A stretch of 22,821 bases of DNA, from positions 1-22,821 of the forward strand of contig CAZYBZ010000006.1 in NCBI GenBank assembly GCA_964646075.1, read 5' to 3'. Both the position numbers and the translations under genes were made by a program. This stretch comes from JAYENY01 sp964646075 (lineage in GTDB: Bacteria; Patescibacteriota; Minisyncoccia; Minisyncoccales; PEYH01). The notes below the pieces were generated by a model, which worked only from the letters and a program-made list of their open reading frames with translations, made no database searches and was not told the DNA's origin. This document shows, in pieces, positions 1 to 6,064 of this stretch. How positions within the stretch are numbered: the stretch's first letter is position 1; each line of letters begins with the position of its first letter.

Positions 1-31
1 AGCAATAGGTGAGGCAAATATTTCAGTAGCG

Positions 32-832
32 ATGGAAACGAAAACAATAGATTTTGACAGTTATATGAAGATTATTAAAGTCACTGGATTAAGGGAAGTC
101 CTCACACAGGCCGGAGGAGAGCTTATGGCCGAGATGGTAATGACGGAGATAGAACCTTATCTAGGTGTTTGGCGTAAAACACCGAGTGATCCCGCGATAA
201 TAGAAGAGACCACAGTTATACTTGAGAAGATAGAGAAAGTAATGTCGTCTTTTCTTGGAGCTATTCATGTAGGAAAGGTATTGCCCAATACAAGAGTTAA
301 CGATACTGCGGCTTATAATTTTGTCCTTGCTATGGACTTAGATGAAATAAAAGATGCTGTTATATCCTTTATTTCTTTTATTGCTGAAAAAGATGATATA
401 GGATTATTGATAGAAGACGAACAGGCGATAAAGGCAGGGATTATTGAGCATTGGCCAGAAGTAGTGAGACTTTTTGAAGCGATAGAATCAGACTCTAGTT
501 TTTATATCTGCCAAGAGACTCGATTTATGATAAAAGAAGTCGGAACAATTAATATGGGTCTGCCTAGCCTTGTAACAATGATAAATAAAATAACGAGAGA
601 GAAAGGAGTAGAAGTGACCCCAGAAGAAATAGCTGAATTTGAAAAAATAAAAAAAGCCTTGGAGAATATTAGCATTGTGTTATCAGTAGATTTTAGATAT
701 AGCGACCATAATGCGGTTCCAGCTATTATGCCACCAGCAGAATACGAGGTAGTGGTTTCTCCTAAACCTTTTGATATGCTTGAGACGACAGATCCGCATA
801 TCTTACCCGTATTTCCTGACCCTATCTTTTAG
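32..832 (+). CDS. Unrecognised helical protein, possibly 5'-incomplete
   Basis: I do not recognise this family. The 266-residue product has no signal peptide, membrane segment, Cys pair or nucleotide-binding motif. It looks mainly alpha-helical, with acidic stretches (DLDEIKDAV near 103, EIAEFEKIKKALENI near 201) and a Pro-rich tail ending PVFPDPIF. The ATG at 32 is the first in frame, but the frame is open from position 2 with no stop, and no Shine-Dalgarno sits at a useful distance, so the true start may lie left of the window. It ends 34 bp before rarA on the same strand with no visible terminator, so the two may share a transcript. It is probably a soluble cytoplasmic protein. No function is proposed; that it is a real gene is supported by its length and protein-like composition. 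Confidence 0.7.
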   Translation: METKTIDFDSYMKIIKVTGLREVLTQAGGELMAEMVMTEIEPYLGVWRKTPSDPAIIEETTVILEKIEKVMSSFLGAIHVGKVLPNTRVNDTAAYNFVLAMDLDEIKDAVISFISFIAEKDDIGLLIEDEQAIKAGIIEHWPEVVRLFEAIESDSSFYICQETRFMIKEVGTINMGLPSLVTMINKITREKGVEVTPEEIAEFEKIKKALENISIVLSVDFRYSDHNAVPAIMPPAEYEVVVSPKPFDMLETTDPHILPVFPDPIF

Positions 833-866
833 CAGAGGGAATAGACATATTATCTTGAATTAATTT

Positions 867-2129
867 ATGCAAGATCTCTTTGATAAAAATTTGGAAGAGC
901 GTTTGAAAAAAGGTGCCCCCTTAGCTGATAAAGTTAGGCCGGTAGATTTTGATAATTTTTTTGGACAGAACAATATAGTGGGGAAGGGTAGTCCTTTACG
1001 GAAAGCTATTCAAGAGGATAATCTGACTTCCCTAATCCTTTGGGGGCCACCTGGTTCTGGTAAAACTACTTTATCAAAAATTATTGCTACAAAGAGCAAG
1101 GCTCATTTCGCTAAATTTTCAGCTGTTTCAGCAGGCGTTAAGGATATTAGGCAAGCAATTTTCCTAGCCAGAGAACGGTTAAAGTTTCAAAAACAAAGGA
1201 CAATTCTTTTTATTGATGAAATTCATCGTTTTAATAAAGCGCAACAAGACACTCTTTTACCTTATGTTGAAGATGGCACGGTGATCCTAATAGGAGCAAC
1301 CACTGAAAATCCCTCTTTTGAGGTTATTTCTCCTCTTTTATCTCGTTCAGCGGTCTATGTGTTAAGGTCTCTTTCTCCGGAAGCGCTAAAACAGATATTA
1401 ATTCATGCCCTTAAAAACAAACAAGAGGGATTGGGGAATTTAGATATAGTTATAACAGGCAAAGCATTGGATCGTCTTATTAATTTTGCCGACGGTGATG
1501 CTCGAGTTGCTTTAAATAGTTTAGAATTTGTGGCGAATTATTTTAAGGGGCAAGACAAGAAAGAAATAAAATCAAGCCAGATTTCTGAGATATTAAAAGA
1601 GCACGCGTTGCGTTATGATAAAAAAGGCGAGGAGCATTACAGCGTGATCTCCGCTTTCATCAAAAGTATGAGAGACTCTGATCCGAATGGCGCGCTTTAT
1701 TGGTTGGCTCGGATGGTGGAGTCAGGTGAAGATCCAAAATTTATTGCTCGGAGAATGATTGTTTTCGCTTCGGAAGATATTGGCAATGCTGACCCGAGGG
1801 CGATTCAGGTAGCAGTGGCGATTGCTCACGCGATAGAATACGTCGGTATGCCTGAGGCTCAAATTAATTTAGCCCATGGGGTGACCTATCTAGCTGTTGC
1901 GCCCAAGAGCAACGCTTCTTATACTGCTTTACTTAAAGCAAAAGAAGACGCTAAAAAAGGCTCTTTTGGTGTGCCGATACATTTGCGGAACGCAGTTACT
2001 AATTTGATGAAAAAGATTGGTTATGGTAAAGGATACGAGTATGTCCACGATATCCCAAGTAAAAAATCTGATCAAACCCATTTTCCAAAAAAGATAGGGG
2101 AGCAGAAATATTATAATCCAGGGAAATAG
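867..2129 (+). CDS. rarA: Replication-associated recombination ATPase RarA (MgsA)
   Basis: AAA+ ATPase of the RarA/MgsA/WRNIP1 family, which acts at stalled replication forks and gapped DNA and is related to clamp-loader subunits. Visible motifs: Walker A GPPGSGKTT at 60-68, Walker B ILFIDEIHRF at 113-122, sensor-1 GATTENPS at 143-150, and SPLLSR with the likely arginine finger at R160. The C-terminal half carries the family's tetramerisation region (SEDIGNADPRA near 298-308, followed by AQINLAHGVTYLA). At 420 aa it is close to the usual family length, so it is complete. The start is an ATG without a Shine-Dalgarno. It is followed 40 bp later by a PD-(D/E)XK nuclease on the same strand, suggesting a small DNA-maintenance unit. 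Confidence 0.96.
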   Translation: MQDLFDKNLEERLKKGAPLADKVRPVDFDNFFGQNNIVGKGSPLRKAIQEDNLTSLILWGPPGSGKTTLSKIIATKSKAHFAKFSAVSAGVKDIRQAIFLARERLKFQKQRTILFIDEIHRFNKAQQDTLLPYVEDGTVILIGATTENPSFEVISPLLSRSAVYVLRSLSPEALKQILIHALKNKQEGLGNLDIVITGKALDRLINFADGDARVALNSLEFVANYFKGQDKKEIKSSQISEILKEHALRYDKKGEEHYSVISAFIKSMRDSDPNGALYWLARMVESGEDPKFIARRMIVFASEDIGNADPRAIQVAVAIAHAIEYVGMPEAQINLAHGVTYLAVAPKSNASYTALLKAKEDAKKGSFGVPIHLRNAVTNLMKKIGYGKGYEYVHDIPSKKSDQTHFPKKIGEQKYYNPGK

Positions 2130-2169
2130 TTTTTATTTTTTCCAGATTATCTTCAATTTAAAAAATAAA

Positions 2170-2955
2170 ATGTCTAATTTTTACAATCCTAAAAGAATCA
2201 ATAATATTTTCAAGCCAGAAGAGAGAATTCCTTTTAAAATAAGTCGCTCAAAAATAGATTTATTTTTGCAATGTCCCCGCTGTTTTTATATAGATAGACG
2301 GCTGGGCATAGCTAGGCCCCCGGGATTTCCTTTTAATTTAAATAATGCAGTCGACAAGCTCTTGAAAAAAGAATTTGATATTCATCGAAAAGAGGCTTCT
2401 CTTCATCCTTTATTGCAAGAATATAACATTAACGCTGTCCCTTTTCAACATCTAAAGATGGATGAGTGGCGAGATTACAGAAAAGGGATTCAGTATATTC
2501 ATCCAGAAACGAATTTATTAATAATGGGGGCAATTGATGATATTTGGCAGAATCCTCAAGGAGAATTGTACATTGTGGACTATAAGGCGACATCTAAAAA
2601 TGGAAAAATAACATTGGATGCGTCTTGGCAGATTACTTATAAGCGGCAGATGGAGATTTATCAATGGCTTTTTCGAAAAAATAATTTTAAAGTTTCTAGT
2701 GTTGGTTATTTTGTCTACTGCAATGGAAGAACTGATAAAAAGGTCTTTGATAAAAAGATTGAGTTTGATGTTATAATTATCCCTTATGAAGGAAATGATA
2801 ATTGGATAGATAAAGCGATTTTAGATATTCATCAATGTTTGGAGCAAAAGGATATTCCGGAGATGGCAGTAGATTGTGACTATTGTCGTTATCGCAAAGA
2901 AGCAGCACAAACTGCCTACCAATATTCAAAAAAGAGAAAAATAAGCAAGGATTAG
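2170..2955 (+). CDS. PD-(D/E)XK nuclease family protein with two CxxC pairs
   Basis: RecB/Cas4-like nuclease of the PD-(D/E)XK superfamily. The catalytic core is visible as GAIDD (D123/D124), IVDYKATS (D137 and K139, the D-x-K part) and a following Q160-x3-Y164 motif typical of RecB-type domains. The N-terminus has SRSKIDLFLQCPRCFY, with C35 and C38. The C-terminus has CDYC, with C236 and C239. In Cas4 and AddB, cysteines placed at the two ends of the domain bind a 4Fe-4S cluster; here the split is 2+2 rather than 1+3, so a cluster or a zinc is possible but not shown. It is likely a cytoplasmic DNA-repair exonuclease or endonuclease. It lies between rarA (40 bp) and a membrane protein (9 bp). 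The LGIARPPGFPFNLNNAVD stretch is one I associate with CPR genomes. Confidence 0.85.
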   Translation: MSNFYNPKRINNIFKPEERIPFKISRSKIDLFLQCPRCFYIDRRLGIARPPGFPFNLNNAVDKLLKKEFDIHRKEASLHPLLQEYNINAVPFQHLKMDEWRDYRKGIQYIHPETNLLIMGAIDDIWQNPQGELYIVDYKATSKNGKITLDASWQITYKRQMEIYQWLFRKNNFKVSSVGYFVYCNGRTDKKVFDKKIEFDVIIIPYEGNDNWIDKAILDIHQCLEQKDIPEMAVDCDYCRYRKEAAQTAYQYSKKRKISKD

Positions 2956-2964
2956 AATAAAAAT

Positions 2965-3777
2965 ATGCAAAAAAAAAGTGAAGGAAAGAAAATTATTTTT
3001 ATTTTGGGATTAATGCTAGGAATTATGGCTTTATCCTATTTTATTTATCCAATAAGCGGCCGCAGAGAGAGGGATATTCTTCCCGAGGCATTAAAAGAGT
3101 TAAGCGAGGATTATGTCAAGATAGAGGAGGAGGGGAGAGCTCTAAGGATTGTTTCGGGTATTATTGAAGAAGAGACTGATGATTATATTATTAAGGCTAA
3201 TTTTGTCGTGATTAAAGGAATGGAGAGCGAGGAAGAACAGATAAATTTAAATAAAAAAATTAAAGACTTAATGATCCAATCAATAGATAATTTTAAAACT
3301 CAAGTAAAAGAGATTGAGATTCCTGAAGGGAGAAGTAGCTTTCATTTGAACGCTGAGGCTACTTATTTCTCAGAGGAATCTATAAGTATTAAATTTAGGG
3401 TTTCAGAGTATTATGGTGGAGTGATTGATTCTAATAATCATATATTGGTTTTTAATTATAATATCGTTCAAGGAAGAAAGATTGCCCTAAAAGATTTATT
3501 TTTCCCTGAGATTGATCACTTGGAAATACTCTCAAATTTTACAAAGATAATTTTATTTGAACGATTTCAAGATAAGCTGAGTTTAATGGAAGACTGGATT
3601 GAGTCAGGCACGCAACCAAAAGAAGAGAATTTCCAAAAATTTGGTTTTAGAAAAGATAATTTAATTATTTATTTTTATCCTCGCCAGTTTGGTCCTCATC
3701 CCAACGAAATACAGATAATAGAAGTTCCTTTTAAATACCTGGCTCGATATATTAATTTAGAGGAGATAGGTTTTTAA
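2965..3777 (+). CDS. Membrane-anchored DUF3298-type envelope protein
   Basis: A short basic N-terminus (KKSEGKK) is followed by one hydrophobic segment at about residues 9-28, then an extracytoplasmic domain, so it is an N-terminally anchored or secreted protein. The distal part resembles DUF3298, the domain of RsiV anti-sigma factors and PdaC-type peptidoglycan enzymes: an ISIKFRVSEYYGG strand region (about 135-150), GRKIALKDLF (about 170-180), and the closing FYPRQFGPHPNEIQIIEVPF block with the Pro/Gly pattern of that domain. The proximal part (about 60-130) fits the DUF4163 region that usually precedes it. No catalytic residues are evident, so an enzymatic role is not claimed. It lies 9 bp after the nuclease gene, so the two are probably co-transcribed. 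A weak terminator hairpin follows at 3825. Confidence 0.72.
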   Translation: MQKKSEGKKIIFILGLMLGIMALSYFIYPISGRRERDILPEALKELSEDYVKIEEEGRALRIVSGIIEEETDDYIIKANFVVIKGMESEEEQINLNKKIKDLMIQSIDNFKTQVKEIEIPEGRSSFHLNAEATYFSEESISIKFRVSEYYGGVIDSNNHILVFNYNIVQGRKIALKDLFFPEIDHLEILSNFTKIILFERFQDKLSLMEDWIESGTQPKEENFQKFGFRKDNLIIYFYPRQFGPHPNEIQIIEVPFKYLARYINLEEIGF

Positions 3778-3824
3778 TAGCCGTGGATATTAAATATCTG
3801 TGCCATCTGCAACCAAGGGGCGTG

Positions 3825-3850
3825 ATGGGCCATTTCTGGCTCATTTTATA
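3825..3850 (+). terminator. Candidate intrinsic terminator after the DUF3298 gene
   Basis: ATGGGCC (3825-3831) pairs with GGCTCAT (3838-3844) across a 6-nt loop, a 7-bp stem with one G-U pair. It is followed by a short T run (TTTATA). It lies between the DUF3298 stop and the promoter of the next gene, where a stop of transcription is expected. The T-tract is weak, so termination may be inefficient. Confidence 0.42.
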
Positions 3851-3865
3851 TTGGAAAATTAATTA

Positions 3866-3894
3866 TTGACAAGGAGAATGTGAAGTGGTATAAT
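3866..3894 (+). promoter_or_regulatory. Perfect sigma-70 consensus promoter for the GGDEF gene
   Basis: TTGACA at 3866-3871 and TATAAT at 3889-3894 match both consensus hexamers exactly, with an ideal 17-bp spacer. Transcription would start near 3901, giving a leader of about 17 nt that still contains the AAAGGAG ribosome site. It is the strongest promoter seen in the window and drives only the diguanylate cyclase gene. Confidence 0.85.
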
Positions 3895-3903
3895 GACAAT
3901 ATT

Positions 3904-3910
3904 AAAGGAG
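3904..3910 (+). promoter_or_regulatory. Shine-Dalgarno AAAGGAG fixing the TTG start
   Basis: AAAGGAG lies 7 nt before the TTG at 3918 and is the reason for choosing that non-ATG start. No in-frame ATG is close by: the next methionine is residue 20, directly before the DPLT start of the GGDEF domain. Most other genes in the window lack such a site. Confidence 0.75.
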
Positions 3911-3917
3911 AAGCACT

Positions 3918-4430
3918 TTGAAAATAAGAAAGCGCCTAAGGGCCGCAATATATGGATGGAAGCACGGAGAGGAGATGTTTCTCGATCCGTTAACCAAAGT
4001 TTACGATCGACGGTTATTAGAAGATTTCTGGCTCAAAGAAGTGGCCAGAGCTAAGCGTTATAACCGCTCGATCAGCCTCGTTATCCTTGACATTGATGAC
4101 CTGAAGGTCATCAATGATATCAAGGGGCATAAGGCAGGGGATGTTGCCCTGCAGATTCTGGCCTCTTCGTTATTAAGAAGGGTACGAGGGACTGACATCG
4201 TAATTCGTTTCGGCGGAGATGAGTTTTTGCTTATTCTCCCCGAGACTAATCTTCTGGAGACGTTGACACTCCTAGGGAGGCTCCAGAAGAACATCTCTGT
4301 CAGCTTTAGTTTCGGGGTCGCGGAATGGGAGGGAGCAGGAGGTTCTCTCTGTAGTGTTATTGAACAAGCCGATAAACGTCTTTATCTCGATAAGCTTAAT
4401 AAGCTTGACAAGAAACAAAGACAGATATAA
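3918..4430 (+). CDS. Stand-alone GGDEF diguanylate cyclase
   Basis: Predicted to make cyclic di-GMP from two GTP. The 170-aa protein is almost only a GGDEF domain: it begins at DPLTKVYDRRLLE (23-35), has the metal and GTP site in ILDIDDLKVIND (D58, K63, N66), GHKAGD (70-75), the intact signature RFGGDEF with GGDEF at 99-103, and a closing QADKRLY. An RxxD inhibitory site (RGTD, 90-93) sits the canonical five residues before GGDEF, so product inhibition is likely. There is no sensor, receiver or membrane segment; only 22 residues precede the domain. The segment between ILPET and SFSFG is a little short for the family. It forms its own transcription unit and its sampled GC is about 43-45 percent against about 30 percent nearby, suggesting separate origin. 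Catalysis is inferred from intact motifs. Confidence 0.93.
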   Translation: MKIRKRLRAAIYGWKHGEEMFLDPLTKVYDRRLLEDFWLKEVARAKRYNRSISLVILDIDDLKVINDIKGHKAGDVALQILASSLLRRVRGTDIVIRFGGDEFLLILPETNLLETLTLLGRLQKNISVSFSFGVAEWEGAGGSLCSVIEQADKRLYLDKLNKLDKKQRQI

Positions 4431-4444
4431 ATCTGTAAAGATTG

Positions 4445-4481
4445 CGGCGGGGGCTATTATGGTTCCCGTCGTTTTTATTTT
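4445..4481 (+). terminator. Intrinsic terminator of the GGDEF gene
   Basis: A 10-bp GC-rich stem pairs 4445-4454 (CGGCGGGGGC) with 4462-4471 (GTTCCCGTCG), including three G-U pairs, over a 7-nt loop. TTTTTATTTT follows directly. The T-tract is only on the plus-strand side, so it serves the GGDEF gene and not the convergent recombinase. Confidence 0.8.
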
Positions 4482-4560
4482 GTAAAGAAGAATATTTAAT
4501 ATTATGCGACATTGTTATGAGTGATTAAAATTATTAGAGCGGGTGATTGTTAGCTTAATA

Positions 4561-4576
4561 ATCAATAATAATTGAT
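4561..4576. repeat. Short AT-rich inverted repeat 3' of the recombinase gene
   Basis: ATCAAT (4561-4566) and ATTGAT (4571-4576) form a perfect 6-bp inverted repeat over a 4-nt loop, within the 167-bp convergent gap 4431-4597. Apart from the terminator upstream, this gap shows nothing else beyond AT-rich sequence. A 14-mer here (4566-4579) matches 9023-9036 at 13 of 14 positions. Confidence 0.35.
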
Positions 4577-4597
4577 AATCACAATTAATAAGAATTA

Positions 4598-5545
4598 TTA
4601 TTCATTTGCATTATGGTATTTACGATGAATCTCTCGTAATCGAGGCCGGGTAATATGAGTATAAATTTGAGTAGTTAAAATATTCTTATGGCCCAAAAAT
4701 TCCTGAATAGTTCTTAAATCAACGCCCTTGTTTAGCAAATCAGTGGCAAAAGAGTGGCGGAGAGTGTGACAACTGGTATTTATTGGTAGGCCGGTCAAAA
4801 TAACATATTTTTTCACTATTCTCTCCATGCTCCTTTTTTGAAGACGGCTCATGGGTTGCCTGCCGCTGTAATTAATAAAAAGAGCTTTTTCTTTATCATC
4901 TCTTATTTCTAAGTATTTTTTGAGCCAATCAACAGCTCTGTTTGAAAGGTAAACAGTCCTTGGTCGACTGCCCTTACCAATGATAGAGATTTCAAGGACT
5001 TTCGTGCTAGGCTTAGTTTTTATCTGATCTCGATTCAGGGTAACTATTTCGCTAACTCGCATTCCGGTGGAGAAAAAAGTTTCTAAAATTGCCCTGTCTC
5101 TTAAGCCTATAGTATTGTTGATGTTAGGTTCTGCTAGAAGCTTTTGAACCTGTTCTATATTTAAGAAATGGATAATTTTTTCATCTTTATTTCTGGGTAG
5201 TTTTATTTTTTCTGGAGGTAAAGAGGGAATATCTCTGTCTGCAAAAAAGGTTAGAAGAGAGCGCAGGGCAATTAAGTAATAATTTTGGGTACTTTTTTTT
5301 AAATTTTTTTTATCTTTTGACAAGTATTGTCGAGAGAGGTAAGTTCTATATTCTCGAATATGATTTTTGGTTAGTTGGTTTGGTTTTAATTCTTCTATCT
5401 TTCCTCTCTTTAACCAATATAAAAAAGTTTTTAAAAATCTATTATAATTTTCTTGAGTTTTAACAGATAAATTTCTTTCTATTTCTAGCCAATCTAAAAA
5501 ATCATTTAAATAAGCGGGGATTGCCTTTAACTTTGTTTTTTCCAT
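4598..5545 (-). CDS. Tyrosine recombinase, XerC/XerD type
   Basis: Site-specific recombinase, most likely the chromosome-dimer-resolution enzyme. At 315 aa it is the usual Xer length. The N-terminal core-binding domain (about 8-105) has the SAM-like pattern YLNDFLDWLEIERNLS. The catalytic domain carries the full set: R163 in STGMRVSE, K191 in GKGSRPR, H260 and R263 in HTLRHSFAT, H286 in LGHKN and nucleophile Y295 in TQIYTH. It appears intact and active. It is last in the minus-strand run, 153 bp after the small secreted protein, and converges with the GGDEF gene. Whether it works alone, as single-recombinase systems do, or with a partner elsewhere cannot be told. No clear dif site or integron-like sites lie beside it, and no cargo suggests a mobile element. 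Confidence 0.93.
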   Translation of the reverse strand: MEKTKLKAIPAYLNDFLDWLEIERNLSVKTQENYNRFLKTFLYWLKRGKIEELKPNQLTKNHIREYRTYLSRQYLSKDKKNLKKSTQNYYLIALRSLLTFFADRDIPSLPPEKIKLPRNKDEKIIHFLNIEQVQKLLAEPNINNTIGLRDRAILETFFSTGMRVSEIVTLNRDQIKTKPSTKVLEISIIGKGSRPRTVYLSNRAVDWLKKYLEIRDDKEKALFINYSGRQPMSRLQKRSMERIVKKYVILTGLPINTSCHTLRHSFATDLLNKGVDLRTIQEFLGHKNILTTQIYTHITRPRLREIHRKYHNANE

Positions 5546-5618
5546 AGTTATAAGAATGATAAGATTTTTAATGACCCTTAATCTACATTATGGGACATTA
5601 GATATTTATATATTATTG

Positions 5619-5657
5619 AGGGAAGAATTACTTAACAGGGAGAAATGGCTCTTCCCT
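5619..5657 (-). other. Inverted repeat in the leader of the recombinase gene
   Basis: AGGGAAGA (5619-5626) and TCTTCCCT (5650-5657) are an exact 8-bp inverted repeat over a 23-nt spacer. A second AGGGA at 5637-5641 could instead pair with TCCCT at 5653-5657, giving two mutually exclusive hairpins. It lies in the 153-bp gap upstream of the recombinase. No clear promoter was found in this gap. A role in transcript processing or attenuation is possible but unproven. Confidence 0.35.
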
Positions 5658-5698
5658 TTCATGCTGGCCCTCTGTCGGAAAATCACATTCTGGAGAGA

Positions 5699-6049
5699 CT
5701 ATTTTATTCGAATTTCTTTTTCCATATAATTTATTAAGGACTCCCATTGTGTAAATATCCATGGTCGCATATAAAAAACCCAGTAGTTTTGAATATTACT
5801 GGTACTATTTTTTAAAAATGAAATAAGGGGTCTTCCCGTTCTTTCCATTGTATTTTCCAGAAAAACTCTGAAGCCACTAACCGTATCGCTCCAAAACAAA
5901 TTAATCTTTTCTGGATTTGGTGAGTCACCATCTGTTTCTTGAGCCATCAAGCTTGGGCAGTAGAGATTTAATAACAAAAGGATTGATAAAAGAAGCAAAA
6001 TACCTTTATTTTTTATTTCTCTTTTTTTTGTTATTTTAATTTGTTTCAT
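5699..6049 (-). CDS. Small secreted or membrane-anchored protein, unknown
   Basis: I do not recognise the family. With the ATG at 6049 the product is 116 aa. A lysine-rich N-terminus (MKQIKITKKREIKNK) precedes a leucine-rich hydrophobic stretch (ILLLLSILLLLNL) and SLMAQE, which fits a Sec signal peptide cut after Ala. The mature part is about 80 residues with many aromatic residues (NYWVFYMRPWIFTQW) and a charged C-terminus (YMEKEIRIK). The single Cys before the cleavage region is not in a good lipobox. An in-frame TTG at 6061 would add four residues; I prefer the ATG because it gives a typical signal peptide start. It begins 15 bp after the gltX stop, so it is co-transcribed with gltX. Confidence 0.6.
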   Translation of the reverse strand: MKQIKITKKREIKNKGILLLLSILLLLNLYCPSLMAQETDGDSPNPEKINLFWSDTVSGFRVFLENTMERTGRPLISFLKNSTSNIQNYWVFYMRPWIFTQWESLINYMEKEIRIK

Positions 6050-6064
6050 AGAGATAACCAAGGA

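Noticed and set aside
4058..4294. Minus-strand open frame inside the GGDEF gene
   Set aside because: Antisense to the conserved GGDEF motifs, with no promoter or ribosome site of its own.
4496..4530. Possible dif site next to the Xer gene
   Set aside because: TTATG elements occur as direct, not inverted, copies and the 11-6-11 arm structure cannot be aligned.
5606..5662. 18-codon leader peptide (minus strand ATG at 5662) upstream of the recombinase
   Set aside because: Ribosome site is weak, codons show no regulatory run, and such short frames are expected by chance.
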